This document shows positions 8,985-17,883 of a stretch of 64,000 nt of DNA, piece by piece. The notes under the pieces are model-generated. The model was not told where the DNA came from. It made no database searches and saw nothing but the letters and a program-made list of their open reading frames with translations. Location: the NCBI RefSeq assembly GCF_900475595.1, contig NZ_LS483397.1, forward strand, positions 219,001 to 283,000, read 5' to 3'. The number at the start of each line of letters is the position of its first letter. Position 1 is the first letter of the stretch. This DNA comes from Streptococcus uberis. Its GTDB lineage: Bacteria; Bacillota; Bacilli; Lactobacillales; Streptococcaceae. Made by a program: the position numbers and the translations under genes.

Positions 8985-9914
8985 ATGCAAAAACGGATTT
9001 TAGAAATGCCTACAAAAAGGTATCAGAAATTGCCTGCTTGGCTAATGATTCTACTAGCTTGTGGAATGGTGCAAGGCTTTATGCTTGTTGGTGGCCTATT
9101 AGCAGGGATGGTTTTTCTTCTCTTTATTCTCTTTATGATTATCCTTAGAGCTGGTGATACATCCATTCTGAGTCATCTGTCTAGCATGATGAACGGCTTG
9201 TATTTTCAATTAGCTTGTTTCGCTTTCTTTAGCTTGACAGTCATGGCCTGGGTCAAATGGTATGAAAGACGGCCTCTTCTTAGTCTTGGTTTTTACAAAG
9301 ACAAATGGTTTTTTGAAATTCTAAAAGGTTGGCTGATTGGGACCCTTTTATTTGCTTTAAGTGTTGGTTTGTCCTATCTATTAGGAGGTTTAGCCTTTAA
9401 AGGATTTGATTTTTCTCCTAAAACCTTATGTTATGTGATTGGCATTATTCCGTTGTGGTTCATTCAGGGGGGGACGGAGGAACTCTTGACCAGAGGATGG
9501 TTACTTCCTCTGATTGCAAAACGAAGTCAATTAGCAACAGCTATTATCATTTCGAGCAGTCTTTTTGGAATGATGCATTTAGCTAATGACCATGTGACCG
9601 TTCTATCAGTCGTCAGTATTATACTTGTCGGTATTTTTATGGCTCTCTATATGCTTAAAACAGATAACATTTGGGGAGTTGCTGGTATTCATGGGGCTTG
9701 GAATTTCACTCAAGGAAATCTATGTGGCTTAGCTGTCAGTGGCCAAGCTTCTGGTCCGTCGATTCTGCAGTTCGACTCTAAAGTTGGCGCTCCAGAATGG
9801 CTTTCAGGCGGAGCTTTTGGGACAGAAGGTAGTCTGGTAGCAAGCTTGGTATTATTGTTTGGTATTCTCATTTTGGCTTGGCAATTTAAAAGGGAATATT
9901 CTGGAAAAAAATAA
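8985..9914 (+). CDS. CPBP-family intramembrane metalloprotease (Abi)
   Basis: A 309-residue polytopic membrane protein. The three CPBP motifs are present: GGTEELLTRGW (two glutamates and arginine, ~residue 160), MMHLAND (~195) and HGAWNF (~230). These glutamate-type intramembrane proteases include bacteriocin self-immunity proteins and CAAX-like proteases. The ATG at 8985 is 9-10 nt after AAGGAG. The ATG at 8976 lies directly against that site and is unlikely. It is transcribed divergently from the ECF sigma gene. Confidence 0.87.
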   Translation: MQKRILEMPTKRYQKLPAWLMILLACGMVQGFMLVGGLLAGMVFLLFILFMIILRAGDTSILSHLSSMMNGLYFQLACFAFFSLTVMAWVKWYERRPLLSLGFYKDKWFFEILKGWLIGTLLFALSVGLSYLLGGLAFKGFDFSPKTLCYVIGIIPLWFIQGGTEELLTRGWLLPLIAKRSQLATAIIISSSLFGMMHLANDHVTVLSVVSIILVGIFMALYMLKTDNIWGVAGIHGAWNFTQGNLCGLAVSGQASGPSILQFDSKVGAPEWLSGGAFGTEGSLVASLVLLFGILILAWQFKREYSGKK

Positions 9915-9926
9915 AAAGCGGGAAAC

Positions 9927-10397
9927 TTATTTCACCGCTTTGATCATGGTATAGGCTGGGTAGCGTTCTCCGTCAATTAGTTTACCTTCTGTGAAGCCAC
10001 ATTTGTGGTACATCTCTTTTGCTATGGTATTGGGGTGATCGACTAGGAGGGTAATATAGTCGATATGGGGGAATTCTTTTTTGAGGAATTGAGGCAATGC
10101 GAGTAGAGCTGATTTGGCATACCCTCGATGCAAATGTCGCTTATCTGTTACAAAAGAACGGACATAAATGCTATTTGGTAGATCAAAGTCCTTCTCGAAC
10201 TCGCTATGTTCTTGCAAGACAAAGAAGACGACGCAGTCACCATCATTATTGAAACCTAAGATTGGCTTACGACTAGGAACTTTTTCACTTAAGGGAATGT
10301 TATCTTGAGGAGATCGGACAAATAAGAGTTGTTCCCTTGTTACCTGAAAGTCTTCAATGTCTTGTTTAAATTGGGGTTGGTAGTGTTTTAGCTTCAT
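9927..10397 (-). CDS. GNAT-family N-acetyltransferase
   Basis: A 156-residue single-domain protein. The acetyl-CoA-binding segment HRGYAKSALLALPQFL (~residues 95-110) and the C-terminal NTIAKEMYHKCGF motif are typical of GNATs. The substrate is unknown. It is monocistronic, transcribed towards the CPBP gene. An imperfect stem (AAAGCGG / CCGCTTT) overlaps its stop codon. Confidence 0.85.
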   Translation of the reverse strand: MKLKHYQPQFKQDIEDFQVTREQLLFVRSPQDNIPLSEKVPSRKPILGFNNDGDCVVFFVLQEHSEFEKDFDLPNSIYVRSFVTDKRHLHRGYAKSALLALPQFLKKEFPHIDYITLLVDHPNTIAKEMYHKCGFTEGKLIDGERYPAYTMIKAVK

Positions 10398-10741
10398 CGG
10401 GATTACCTTTCATCTTCATGATTTTTTTATAGTATAACAAAAATTGTTAGAGGATATGGGATTGATAATTGATATGTAAAAAATCTTCCCTGGAAAAATA
10501 AACTATCCTTCTAAGGTATATATAAAACGACATAAGAAATAGTCTTTAATGAAAGGCTTTTTTGTCTTTAACAGGAAATTATTCCATTGTTGCTGCTTTT
10601 TCAGGGGTCAAAGAATTAAACTATTTGAGATAGCTAGTCAATATTCACAATTACCTGTCATCAAAAAATAGGTTAAGAAATGACATTCATCACTAGGAAG
10701 CAACTGTTTATCGTGTTAAACTCAGAATAAAAGGAGTTTTT
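10398..10741. other. Intergenic region with one terminator
   Basis: 344 bases with no recognisable gene. They contain the acetyltransferase promoter at the left, a small terminator-like hairpin at 10541-10565 with no obvious gene in front of it, and an AAAGGAG ribosome-binding site for the HAD gene at the right. The orphan terminator may mark a lost gene or a small RNA. Confidence 0.45.
10541..10565 (+). terminator. Orphan terminator-like hairpin
   Basis: A 7-bp stem (AGTCTTT with AAAGGCT) is followed by a T run, with no gene immediately upstream on this strand. Confidence 0.5.
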
Positions 10742-11542
10742 ATGGTTAGCATTATTTTTTCTGATATAGATGGTACCCTACTTAATGATCAGCATGAAGT
10801 TAGTTCTCGAACGAAGACAGCCATTAAGGAATGTTTGAGTAAAGGGATTTTATTTGTTCCGGTTTCTGCTAGAATGCCAGAAGCAATTAAGCCAATAACC
10901 TGTTCATTTTTGCCTGAAATACCTATCATTTCATATAATGGGGCATTTGTCCAAGATAAGACGGGCTATCCAATTAGCTCCTCACCAATGCCTTTTGATG
11001 TAGCTTTATCAATTTGTTCTACTGTTGAGGAGCAATTTAATGATATTGTCTGGAATATTTATAGCGGTGCAGAGTGGATTTCTCAAGATAGAGACAATAA
11101 GTGGGTAAAACGCGAGGAAGAGATTGTTTCTGTTACATCAATACAGATGGCCTTAGAAACTATTAGTCACTCCTTGACAATTCATAAGCTTTTATTAATG
11201 GGGGAGCCAGGTAGTATTGTAAAGGCAGAGCGCCTTTTTAAAGAAAACTATTCAGATTTATCAATTGCTCAGTCCTATCCATATTATTTAGAAATAATGG
11301 CAAGTGGGATAACAAAAGGCAAGGCTGTTACAGAATTAGCTACTAGTTATGGAGTAGAATTGGGAGATACGATTGCATTTGGTGATAACTTTAATGATTT
11401 GGATATGTTACAGACAGTTGGTAAAGGTTATGTCATGGGGAATGCTCCTACGGATCTTAAAAGTTTAATCGGGAATGTCACGACTGATAATAATCACGAT
11501 GGTATAGCAGAAGTGCTTGAAAGAACGATCCTAACTTTATAG
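10742..11542 (+). CDS. Cof-type HAD-IIB phosphatase
   Basis: A 266-residue protein. HAD motif I is DIDGTLL (residues ~8-14), the motif II region is VSARMPEAI, and motif IV is AFGDNFNDLDML near residue 215. The cap domain of about 100 residues between them is the C2B type. These are cytoplasmic sugar-phosphate or cofactor phosphatases of broad specificity. It sits just upstream of the sugar-sensing cluster, so a phosphosugar substrate is plausible but unproven. Confidence 0.88.
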   Translation: MVSIIFSDIDGTLLNDQHEVSSRTKTAIKECLSKGILFVPVSARMPEAIKPITCSFLPEIPIISYNGAFVQDKTGYPISSSPMPFDVALSICSTVEEQFNDIVWNIYSGAEWISQDRDNKWVKREEEIVSVTSIQMALETISHSLTIHKLLLMGEPGSIVKAERLFKENYSDLSIAQSYPYYLEIMASGITKGKAVTELATSYGVELGDTIAFGDNFNDLDMLQTVGKGYVMGNAPTDLKSLIGNVTTDNNHDGIAEVLERTILTL

Positions 11543-11644
11543 AATGGGTCTTAAAAGTAATTAATCTAAATTGGAGTTCTACTAGATAAGGTATTTTAAA
11601 AATGCTATACTCTTAACATCGTAATGATAAGGTAAGGTGACTAG

Positions 11645-12613
11645 ATGAGACATTGGCTACAAAAATTTTCACTTTTTCTCATATTGTTAATGACAAGTTT
11701 ATTGCTAATTGTTTATCTGATTGATCAACGTATCGAAAACTTAACCAAGCAAAGATTGTCTGTTGGAACAACTTATATGACCATGAATAACCCTTTTTAT
11801 CAGGTTATTAATGCAGAAATTGAAAAAGAGATTACTGAAAAAGGAGGTATTGTCTATACTAGAGACTCTTCCCTTAATAGTGCTAAACAGGTTGAACAAT
11901 TACATTATTTTATCAAAACAGGTGTTGATGTTATTGTGATTAATCCTGTGAAAAGTAAGGATAGAAATATCAAAAAAGCTGTTGAAGAAGCTGAACAAAA
12001 AGGAATCAAGGTAATTGTTATTGATAGTCAATTGTCAAAAGATGTGAAGGTAACATCTACTATTGTGTCAGACAATTACCATGCAGGAGAACTTCTGGCC
12101 AAAGATTTAATGTCCAAGAAGACAGCTGCTAGGATATTATTATTGGAGCATAAGGATGCTGTTTCTGGTGAACAAAGAATAAAGGGTTTTCTTGACACCA
12201 TATCAGCTCAAAGACAATTTAAAGTCATGACGAAACTGGAGAGTTTAGGTCAAACAGAAATCGCTATGCCTGCGGTTGAAAAAATCATACAGTCTCAAAA
12301 AGATTTTGATGTGATAATGGCTTTAAATGATCAAGCTGCCATTGGTGCAGTTGCAGCCCTTGATAAACAAAAAGTTGATCATCCTATCTTAGTTTATGGA
12401 GTAGACGGTTCGCCGGATATGAAAAATCTGTTGGCTACCACATCTGATGTGACAGCAACGGTGTCACAGTCCCCGCTAAAGATGGGGAATCAAACGGCAA
12501 GGATTGCCATTAAAGTCGCTAATGGTGAGAGTGTTCCATCAAAAGTGACTGTTCCTGTCAAAATTATCACTAAAAAAAACATACAGGATTTTGATACGAA
12601 AGGGTGGCAATAA
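11645..12613 (+). CDS. Membrane-anchored type-I periplasmic sugar-binding protein
   Basis: A 322-residue protein with an uncleaved-looking N-terminal transmembrane anchor (residues ~7-26, no lipobox), then a Peripla_BP_4/RbsB-like domain. That domain begins GTTYMTMNNPFYQVI and contains DVIVINPVKS, KVIVIDSQ and VYGVDGSPD. No ABC permease or ATPase is nearby. The histidine kinase gene starts 2 nt after its stop. I infer that it presents a sugar signal to the kinase, as in three-component sugar-sensing systems. Confidence 0.85.
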   Translation: MRHWLQKFSLFLILLMTSLLLIVYLIDQRIENLTKQRLSVGTTYMTMNNPFYQVINAEIEKEITEKGGIVYTRDSSLNSAKQVEQLHYFIKTGVDVIVINPVKSKDRNIKKAVEEAEQKGIKVIVIDSQLSKDVKVTSTIVSDNYHAGELLAKDLMSKKTAARILLLEHKDAVSGEQRIKGFLDTISAQRQFKVMTKLESLGQTEIAMPAVEKIIQSQKDFDVIMALNDQAAIGAVAALDKQKVDHPILVYGVDGSPDMKNLLATTSDVTATVSQSPLKMGNQTARIAIKVANGESVPSKVTVPVKIITKKNIQDFDTKGWQ

Positions 12614-12615
12614 TC

Positions 12616-13950
12616 ATGAGGGGAATCAAACTGGTTCAGTTCAGTAAGTATAGTTTGTTACTTATCAATTTTCTGGCCGTTATTTTTTATGCTTCTGTTT
12701 TTCTTTTTGCCACTCAATTTATTTCAACTCAAAACGAAAGCCATGCTTTACTCGAGCAATTAAATGCGGTTCCTTATAAGCCAGAACTAATTTTTACAGT
12801 GACGGTAGTTCTCTTTTTTACTCTCATGACAATAATTGTTTTTAGAGATTATTCTAAGTCTTATAAAAACAGAGATTCAATTGATCAGTTGCTGTTGGCA
12901 GAGTTAATTGTTGCTTTAGGTTTATTAGTTAGTTTGCATTTTTCTTATAATGGTTTTTTATTACTAGTCTTTGCAGATGTCTTTTTTCACTTCAAAGATA
13001 TGTATAATCTTATTGAAAAACGTTATTGGTTATTTTTCTTAATTCTCAGTTTTGGCTTACTTCTGTTAACTGATGCAAATGTCCTATCAACGTTCCTTCC
13101 TCTACCAGATATTAACACCTATATTAATTTTTTTCCTATTTATTTACGGATAGTGCTCATTTTTGTCAAAAACTTTTTGACCTCCTTAAACTTAATCGTT
13201 TTTATCATATCCTTAATTTTTTATATCATGAATGCTATTACAGAGAAACATAATTTAGAAGAAGAAGTGAGAATGGTTTCTCAGGTAAATGTTGAATTGA
13301 ATAACTACGTTGCATTGACAGAAAAAATTACAGAAGATAGAGAACGTAAACGTATTTCTCGTGAGATTCATGACACTTTAGGACATGCTTTAACTGGGAT
13401 ATCTGCTGGAATCGATGCGGTTAAAGTCTTGATTGACATTGATCCTAAAAAAGCAAAAAACCAACTGGTTAGTGTCTCAAATGTTGTTCGAGAAGGAATT
13501 GTAGATGTTAGACGATCCTTAAAAAAACTGAGACCAGATGCCTTAGAAAGCAGAACCTTGCAAGATGCATTGAATAAAATTATCAATGATTATCAAGAAA
13601 TTTCTCAAATTCAAATTGACTTTCATTATGACTGGCAAACAGCAGATTTGAGTGTGGCAGTTGAAGATATTATATTTAGGGTTATTCAAGAATCTATTAC
13701 CAATTCATTACGACATGGACATGCTTCTAAAATTGACATCACCATGTCAGAAAATAATGACTATACCATTACAATCAAAGATAATGGAATTGGTGCAAAA
13801 GAATTTTCGCTTGGTTATGGGTTAATGCAAATGAGAGAACGCCTAGCTATAATCGGGGCACAGGTGACTTTTAATGGTGAAGATGGGTTTGAAACTTTCA
13901 TTACCATACCAAAGACTAGGAGTAATTATGATAAAAGTAATGATAGCTGA
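12616..13950 (+). CDS. NarL-family sensor histidine kinase
   Basis: About 444 residues. The N-terminal half has some six hydrophobic helices (~10-215), followed by a HisKA_3 dimerisation domain whose phospho-acceptor is in RISREIHDTLGHALTG (~residue 255). The C-terminal HATPase_c has ESITNSLRHGH (N box) and IKDNGIGAKEF (G box). The ATG at 12616 follows GGTGG. The gene overlaps the response regulator by 23 nt. A largely membrane-embedded sensor fits signal input from the two anchored binding proteins encoded on either side of the kinase/regulator pair. Confidence 0.9.
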   Translation: MRGIKLVQFSKYSLLLINFLAVIFYASVFLFATQFISTQNESHALLEQLNAVPYKPELIFTVTVVLFFTLMTIIVFRDYSKSYKNRDSIDQLLLAELIVALGLLVSLHFSYNGFLLLVFADVFFHFKDMYNLIEKRYWLFFLILSFGLLLLTDANVLSTFLPLPDINTYINFFPIYLRIVLIFVKNFLTSLNLIVFIISLIFYIMNAITEKHNLEEEVRMVSQVNVELNNYVALTEKITEDRERKRISREIHDTLGHALTGISAGIDAVKVLIDIDPKKAKNQLVSVSNVVREGIVDVRRSLKKLRPDALESRTLQDALNKIINDYQEISQIQIDFHYDWQTADLSVAVEDIIFRVIQESITNSLRHGHASKIDITMSENNDYTITIKDNGIGAKEFSLGYGLMQMRERLAIIGAQVTFNGEDGFETFITIPKTRSNYDKSNDS

Positions 13951-14608
13951 TGATCAGGAATTAATTAGGGAATCGTTGAAAATCGTTCTTTCGACACATA
14001 AAGATATTGTTGTGACCGCGTCTGTTTCAGATGGTTTTCAAGTGCTTGAAGCATTGGAAAAAGAATTACCTGATGTCATCTTAATGGATATTCGGATGCC
14101 CAAAATGGATGGCGTGGTTTGTACAAAAGAGGTAAAAAAACGCTATCCCACTATTAAAATTATTATCTTAACCACCTTTGATGATGATGAATTTATTTTT
14201 TCTGCCCTTAAATATGGGGCTTCAGGATATTTGCTTAAGGGAGTTTCAATGGAGGAGCTACATCAAGCGATTCAAACAGTCTTTAACGGTGGGGCTATGA
14301 TTAATCCGGATATCGCGATTAAGGTATTTAAGGCGTTTTCAGAACTCCCAACGCTGAATAACACCATTAAAGTTTTTGAAGATGAAGTTGAGTCACTTTC
14401 AAAAGCAGAATGGAAGATTATCCAACAAGTGGGATTTGGCCTATCCAATAGGGAAATTGCTCAAAAACTCTTTCTTTCAGAAGGGACCGTCAGAAATTAT
14501 TTATCGAATGTGTTGGCTAAACTACAGTTGCGTGATAGAACTCAGTTAGCGATTTGGTCCGTACAAACAGGTGTAACAGTCAGAGAAATTGAGGATGATG
14601 ATGATTAA
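13928..14608 (+). CDS. LuxR/NarL-type response regulator
   Basis: A 226-residue protein. The receiver domain has the acidic pair MIADDQE, the phospho-acceptor aspartate in VILMDIRMPKMDG and the lysine in YLLKGVS. The C-terminal GerE-type HTH contains GLSNREIAQKLFLSEGTVRNYLSN. The start is the ATG at 13928 inside the kinase 3' end. The three-copy TGATGACA array upstream of the downstream PTS operon is its most likely target (inference). Confidence 0.9.
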   Translation: MIKVMIADDQELIRESLKIVLSTHKDIVVTASVSDGFQVLEALEKELPDVILMDIRMPKMDGVVCTKEVKKRYPTIKIIILTTFDDDEFIFSALKYGASGYLLKGVSMEELHQAIQTVFNGGAMINPDIAIKVFKAFSELPTLNNTIKVFEDEVESLSKAEWKIIQQVGFGLSNREIAQKLFLSEGTVRNYLSNVLAKLQLRDRTQLAIWSVQTGVTVREIEDDDD

Positions 14609-15905
14609 GTTTGAATCAAAAAAGGGCCAAAAACTTTTTCTATTTGGTCTGATAATGTGTTTTTGTTTTTATTTCCTGACACACCAAAAAGCGGAAACGG
14701 TTATCACTTTAGGAATACATGAAGGATCAAGTTGGGATGTTCCTCAGGGGCAAGATAATCATGTCTTAGATGATATTATAAAAAATTTTGAAAAGAAGCA
14801 TCCAGGTGTTAAAGTTGTTTATGATAGCGGTATACGTAAAAGTGATTACTCGGATTGGTTAGCTGATAAAATTGTGACAGGGAAACAACCTGACGTGTTC
14901 ATGGTTCCAGAGAAGGATTTTAACTTGTTTGCAACAAATGGGGTCCTCTATCGTTTAGATAAACTAATAAAAAAAGATATTAAACCTAATCAATTTTATT
15001 CTGTATCCTATCGTTCAGGAAGTTTTAGAAATTCACAGTATGCTCTTCCTTTCGAAAGTAATCCGATGATGATGTGTATTAATAAAGACCTTTTAAACCA
15101 GTCTGGATTTGATATTCCAAATCAAAATTGGACAATGGAAGATTTTTATACTATCGTTAAATCAACGACAAAAGATACCGATGGGGATAATCAAATTGAT
15201 CAGTTTGGGATTGTAGATTATGACTGGTCGTATGGAATGTCTGCATTTGGGAATGCTATTTTCACCAACGATGGAAGTCACGTGAGACTAAATACCAGTC
15301 GCACAAAACAAGCCATGCATTTGATTACAAATTTGAATAGTTTATCAGGTTCTTATCAGGTTAGTACTCAAGATTTTGATAAAGGAAAAGTTGTCTTTAG
15401 ACCAATGACTATGGCTGAGTATCGAACTTACAAACCCTACCCTTATCATGTTGCTAAGTATTCTAGCTTTGAATGGACATGTGTACCAATGCCTAAAGAA
15501 AAAGGATTGCATCAAACTTCTCAGGTTGATACCTCCTTATTTGCCATTTCAAAAAGAAATAAGAATGTGAAACTTTCTTGGGAACTGCTCAAATCACTTA
15601 CCTATGATAAAAGATCACAACAAGAACTTGTGAAACAATCACAAGGGGTTTCTGTATTAAAAGATGTTATGAAATCATCTACAACCAAAAAAATCCTGCA
15701 AGAAGATAATTTTGGTAGTAATTCATTGAGGGTTGAAACCTTAGATCGGATTTTAAAAGACGGTGCAGAAAAACCCAAATTCAAACTATACAATAAGTTA
15801 AATGAGGAAGCTGATTATCTTATTTCTCAGTCTCTGAAACATGATACTATTGATCTCGATTTGGCTTCCATTGAGAAAAAATTAATTGAGAGTTTAAGAC
15901 AATAA
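14601..15905 (+). CDS. Orphan extracellular solute-binding protein (ABC SBP type 1)
   Basis: About 434 residues. An N-terminal hydrophobic segment (~residues 10-27) has no proper lipobox, followed by an SBP_bac_1 fold typical of carbohydrate-binding proteins. It contains VITLGIHEGSSWD, PDVFMVPEKDF and a DTDGDNQIDQFG segment that looks calcium-binding. The start is the ATG at 14601, 7 nt after GAGG, overlapping the regulator stop. No cognate permease is present. It is the second anchored sugar-binding protein of this cluster, so a sensing role is more likely than ABC transport. A terminator follows. Confidence 0.82.
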   Translation: MIKFESKKGQKLFLFGLIMCFCFYFLTHQKAETVITLGIHEGSSWDVPQGQDNHVLDDIIKNFEKKHPGVKVVYDSGIRKSDYSDWLADKIVTGKQPDVFMVPEKDFNLFATNGVLYRLDKLIKKDIKPNQFYSVSYRSGSFRNSQYALPFESNPMMMCINKDLLNQSGFDIPNQNWTMEDFYTIVKSTTKDTDGDNQIDQFGIVDYDWSYGMSAFGNAIFTNDGSHVRLNTSRTKQAMHLITNLNSLSGSYQVSTQDFDKGKVVFRPMTMAEYRTYKPYPYHVAKYSSFEWTCVPMPKEKGLHQTSQVDTSLFAISKRNKNVKLSWELLKSLTYDKRSQQELVKQSQGVSVLKDVMKSSTTKKILQEDNFGSNSLRVETLDRILKDGAEKPKFKLYNKLNEEADYLISQSLKHDTIDLDLASIEKKLIESLRQ

Positions 15906-15908
15906 GAG

Positions 15909-15935
15909 CTAGTAGAAAATCTACTAGTTTTTTTT
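15909..15935 (+). terminator. Rho-independent terminator
   Basis: A CTAGTAGA / TCTACTAG stem followed by eight T separates the sensing genes from the PTS operon. Confidence 0.85.
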
Positions 15936-15993
15936 GATGACAATTGTCACTTAAGTGATGACATTTATCACTTTCTTTTGATGACAAATGACA
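15935..15993 (+). promoter_or_regulatory. Direct-repeat array upstream of the mannose-family PTS operon
   Basis: TGATGACA occurs at 15935, 15956 and 15979, spaced 21 and 23 nt, so on one DNA face. A partial copy (ATGACA) is at 15988. The second copy lies within an inverted repeat, AAGTGAT...ATCACTT. A TATACT at 16018-16023 has no -35 hexamer at the right distance. This is the layout of an activator-dependent promoter. The adjacent NarL-type regulator is the obvious candidate, by inference. Confidence 0.65.
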
Positions 15994-16051
15994 ATGGGCT
16001 AGAAATCAATAAAAGACTATACTGAAGTCACTAAATAAAGGAGATGGATCC

Positions 16052-16489
16052 ATGAAATACTTAATACTTGTCAGTCATGGTGATTTTGCAATTGGTTTAA
16101 AAAACACATTAGCCATGTTTGTTGAAGAAAAAAGCAATCAGGTGATGGCATTTGGCTTAAAAGTCGGTGCCTCAGTTGAGACTTTCGCTGAAGATTTCCG
16201 AAATCAAATCAAGGATTTGACAGTAAATGATGACATTATTTTACTTGCTGATATTGTTGGCGGAAGTCCTTTGACGACAGCCCTAGAGGTTTTGAGCGAT
16301 CGAAATCTTTTAGGACAAGTTACAGTTCTTGGGGGTATGAATTTACCTATGGCGGTAACTTCACTCTTAATGAAAGATGAGTTAGAGGGAGCAGCTTTTG
16401 TTGAAACTGTTCTATTTGAAGCTCGAAATGGTTTACAAGAATTTCAATTACAAGGGTTTGATTCTGATGAATTGGAAGAAGACATTTAA
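16052..16489 (+). CDS. PTS mannose/fructose-family EIIA component
   Basis: A 145-residue EIIA-Man domain. The phosphorylated histidine is in YLILVSHGDFAIGL (H9), and DIVGGSPLTTALEV is the second signature. It is the first gene of an EIIA-EIIB-EIIC-EIID operon, with a GGAG ribosome-binding site. The EIIA takes phosphate from HPr and passes it to EIIB. The sugar is not evident from sequence. Confidence 0.9.
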   Translation: MKYLILVSHGDFAIGLKNTLAMFVEEKSNQVMAFGLKVGASVETFAEDFRNQIKDLTVNDDIILLADIVGGSPLTTALEVLSDRNLLGQVTVLGGMNLPMAVTSLLMKDELEGAAFVETVLFEARNGLQEFQLQGFDSDELEEDI

Positions 16490-16511
16490 GGAAAAAAGGA
16501 AGAGGTAAAAA

Positions 16512-17006
16512 ATGACAGTAACATTTGTTCGTATTGACGACCGTATGATTCACGGTCAGACAGTTACACGCTGGGCAAAGGAATACCCCTGTGATGGTTT
16601 AATTGCCGTAAATGATGCAGCAGCAACAAATAAAGTACTTACTCAGGCCTACAAAGGTGCCTCAGATAAAAAAACATTTGTTTGGTCTGTTGATGATTTT
16701 TCTAAAAAATCACAAAAAGTTTTAGATTCAGATACACGTTATTTTGTGATTACCAAAAATCCCATTGACATGAAAAAACTATTGGTAGATCAAGGATTTG
16801 TTCCAGGAAATATTAAAGAGATTATTATCGGTCCTGCAAATGACCGTCCGGGTGCCATTAAATTGGGAAACAACCAGTCTATTACTAAAGATGAAGCAGC
16901 AGCGATAGAAGAGATTGAAGCATTAGGTTATCGCGTTAAATTCCAATTGTTACCAGATGTTTCGATCGGTTACTGGTCTGATTTCAAAAATAAATTTGGT
17001 TATTAA
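16512..17006 (+). CDS. PTS mannose/fructose-family EIIB component
   Basis: A 164-residue EIIB. The active-site histidine lies in FVRIDDRMIHGQTVTRW (~residue 15), and PDVSIGYWSDF is at the C-terminus. It begins 22 nt after EIIA. The protein transfers phosphate from EIIA to the incoming sugar at the membrane EIIC/EIID complex. Confidence 0.9.
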   Translation: MTVTFVRIDDRMIHGQTVTRWAKEYPCDGLIAVNDAAATNKVLTQAYKGASDKKTFVWSVDDFSKKSQKVLDSDTRYFVITKNPIDMKKLLVDQGFVPGNIKEIIIGPANDRPGAIKLGNNQSITKDEAAAIEEIEALGYRVKFQLLPDVSIGYWSDFKNKFGY

Positions 17007-17021
17007 AAAATAAGGAGATAA

Positions 17022-17882
17022 ATGATGACAATATCATGGTTTCAAGCTGTTTTGTTGGGTATATTTGCTAGTTTAGCATCTATGCCAGGTATGGGTGGCT
17101 CAAGTATCGGTAATTATACTTTGGGTCGTCCACTTGTTGGTGGACTCGTTTGTGGCCTAATTCTCGGAGATTTAAAATTAGGAATTGTCTGTGGTGTCGC
17201 TATGCAATTGGTTTATATTGCCCTTGTAACTCCAGGTGGTACAGTATCTGCAGATGTTCGTGCCGTTTCTTATATTGGGATTCCCTTAGCAATGGTTGCC
17301 ATTACCGCACAAGGCATCTCGGTAGGATCTGCTTCTGCGGCTGACTTGGCTAAATCAATGGGAACCTTAGTTGGTACAGTTGGTACGGTATTATTTTATG
17401 GGACAGCAACTCTTAATTTGGCTTGGCAACACATTGGTTGGAAAGCTGTTGAGGAAGGCAATTTTAAAAAATTGTATATGGTAGACTGGGGACTTCCATG
17501 GATTTCACACTTTGTTTTCTCTTTTTTACCAACACTAATCATGTGTAAATTAGGTGCTTCAGCAGTTACAGCTCTTCAATCTGCATTACCAATGGATGGT
17601 ATTGCGATGAAAACACTCTTTACCGTAGGTGCATTGCTTCCATGTGTTGGGATTGCTATTTTGTTGAAACAATTAGTAGAAAAGGTTACTGATTTTATTC
17701 CATTTTTTGTAGGTTTTACTCTAGCTGCTTCTCTTGGCCTCAATCTTGTAGCCAGTGCTGTCATTTCGCTCATTTTTGCTTTGCTATTTTACGAAATTGA
17801 CATGGCAAAATTAAAAGTTGCTTCACGTGCGGTGACAGATGCTACAGATTTAGATGATTTTGAGGAAGAGGAGGATATTTAA
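17022..17882 (+). CDS. PTS mannose/fructose-family EIIC component
   Basis: A 286-residue membrane protein of the EII-Sor/EIIC-Man family (WFQAVLLGIFASLASMPG at the N-terminus, then glycine-rich transmembrane segments). It ends in an acidic cytoplasmic tail, and its 3' end nearly touches the EIID start. Together with EIID it forms the sugar channel. Confidence 0.9.
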   Translation: MMTISWFQAVLLGIFASLASMPGMGGSSIGNYTLGRPLVGGLVCGLILGDLKLGIVCGVAMQLVYIALVTPGGTVSADVRAVSYIGIPLAMVAITAQGISVGSASAADLAKSMGTLVGTVGTVLFYGTATLNLAWQHIGWKAVEEGNFKKLYMVDWGLPWISHFVFSFLPTLIMCKLGASAVTALQSALPMDGIAMKTLFTVGALLPCVGIAILLKQLVEKVTDFIPFFVGFTLAASLGLNLVASAVISLIFALLFYEIDMAKLKVASRAVTDATDLDDFEEEEDI

Positions 17883-17883
17883 A

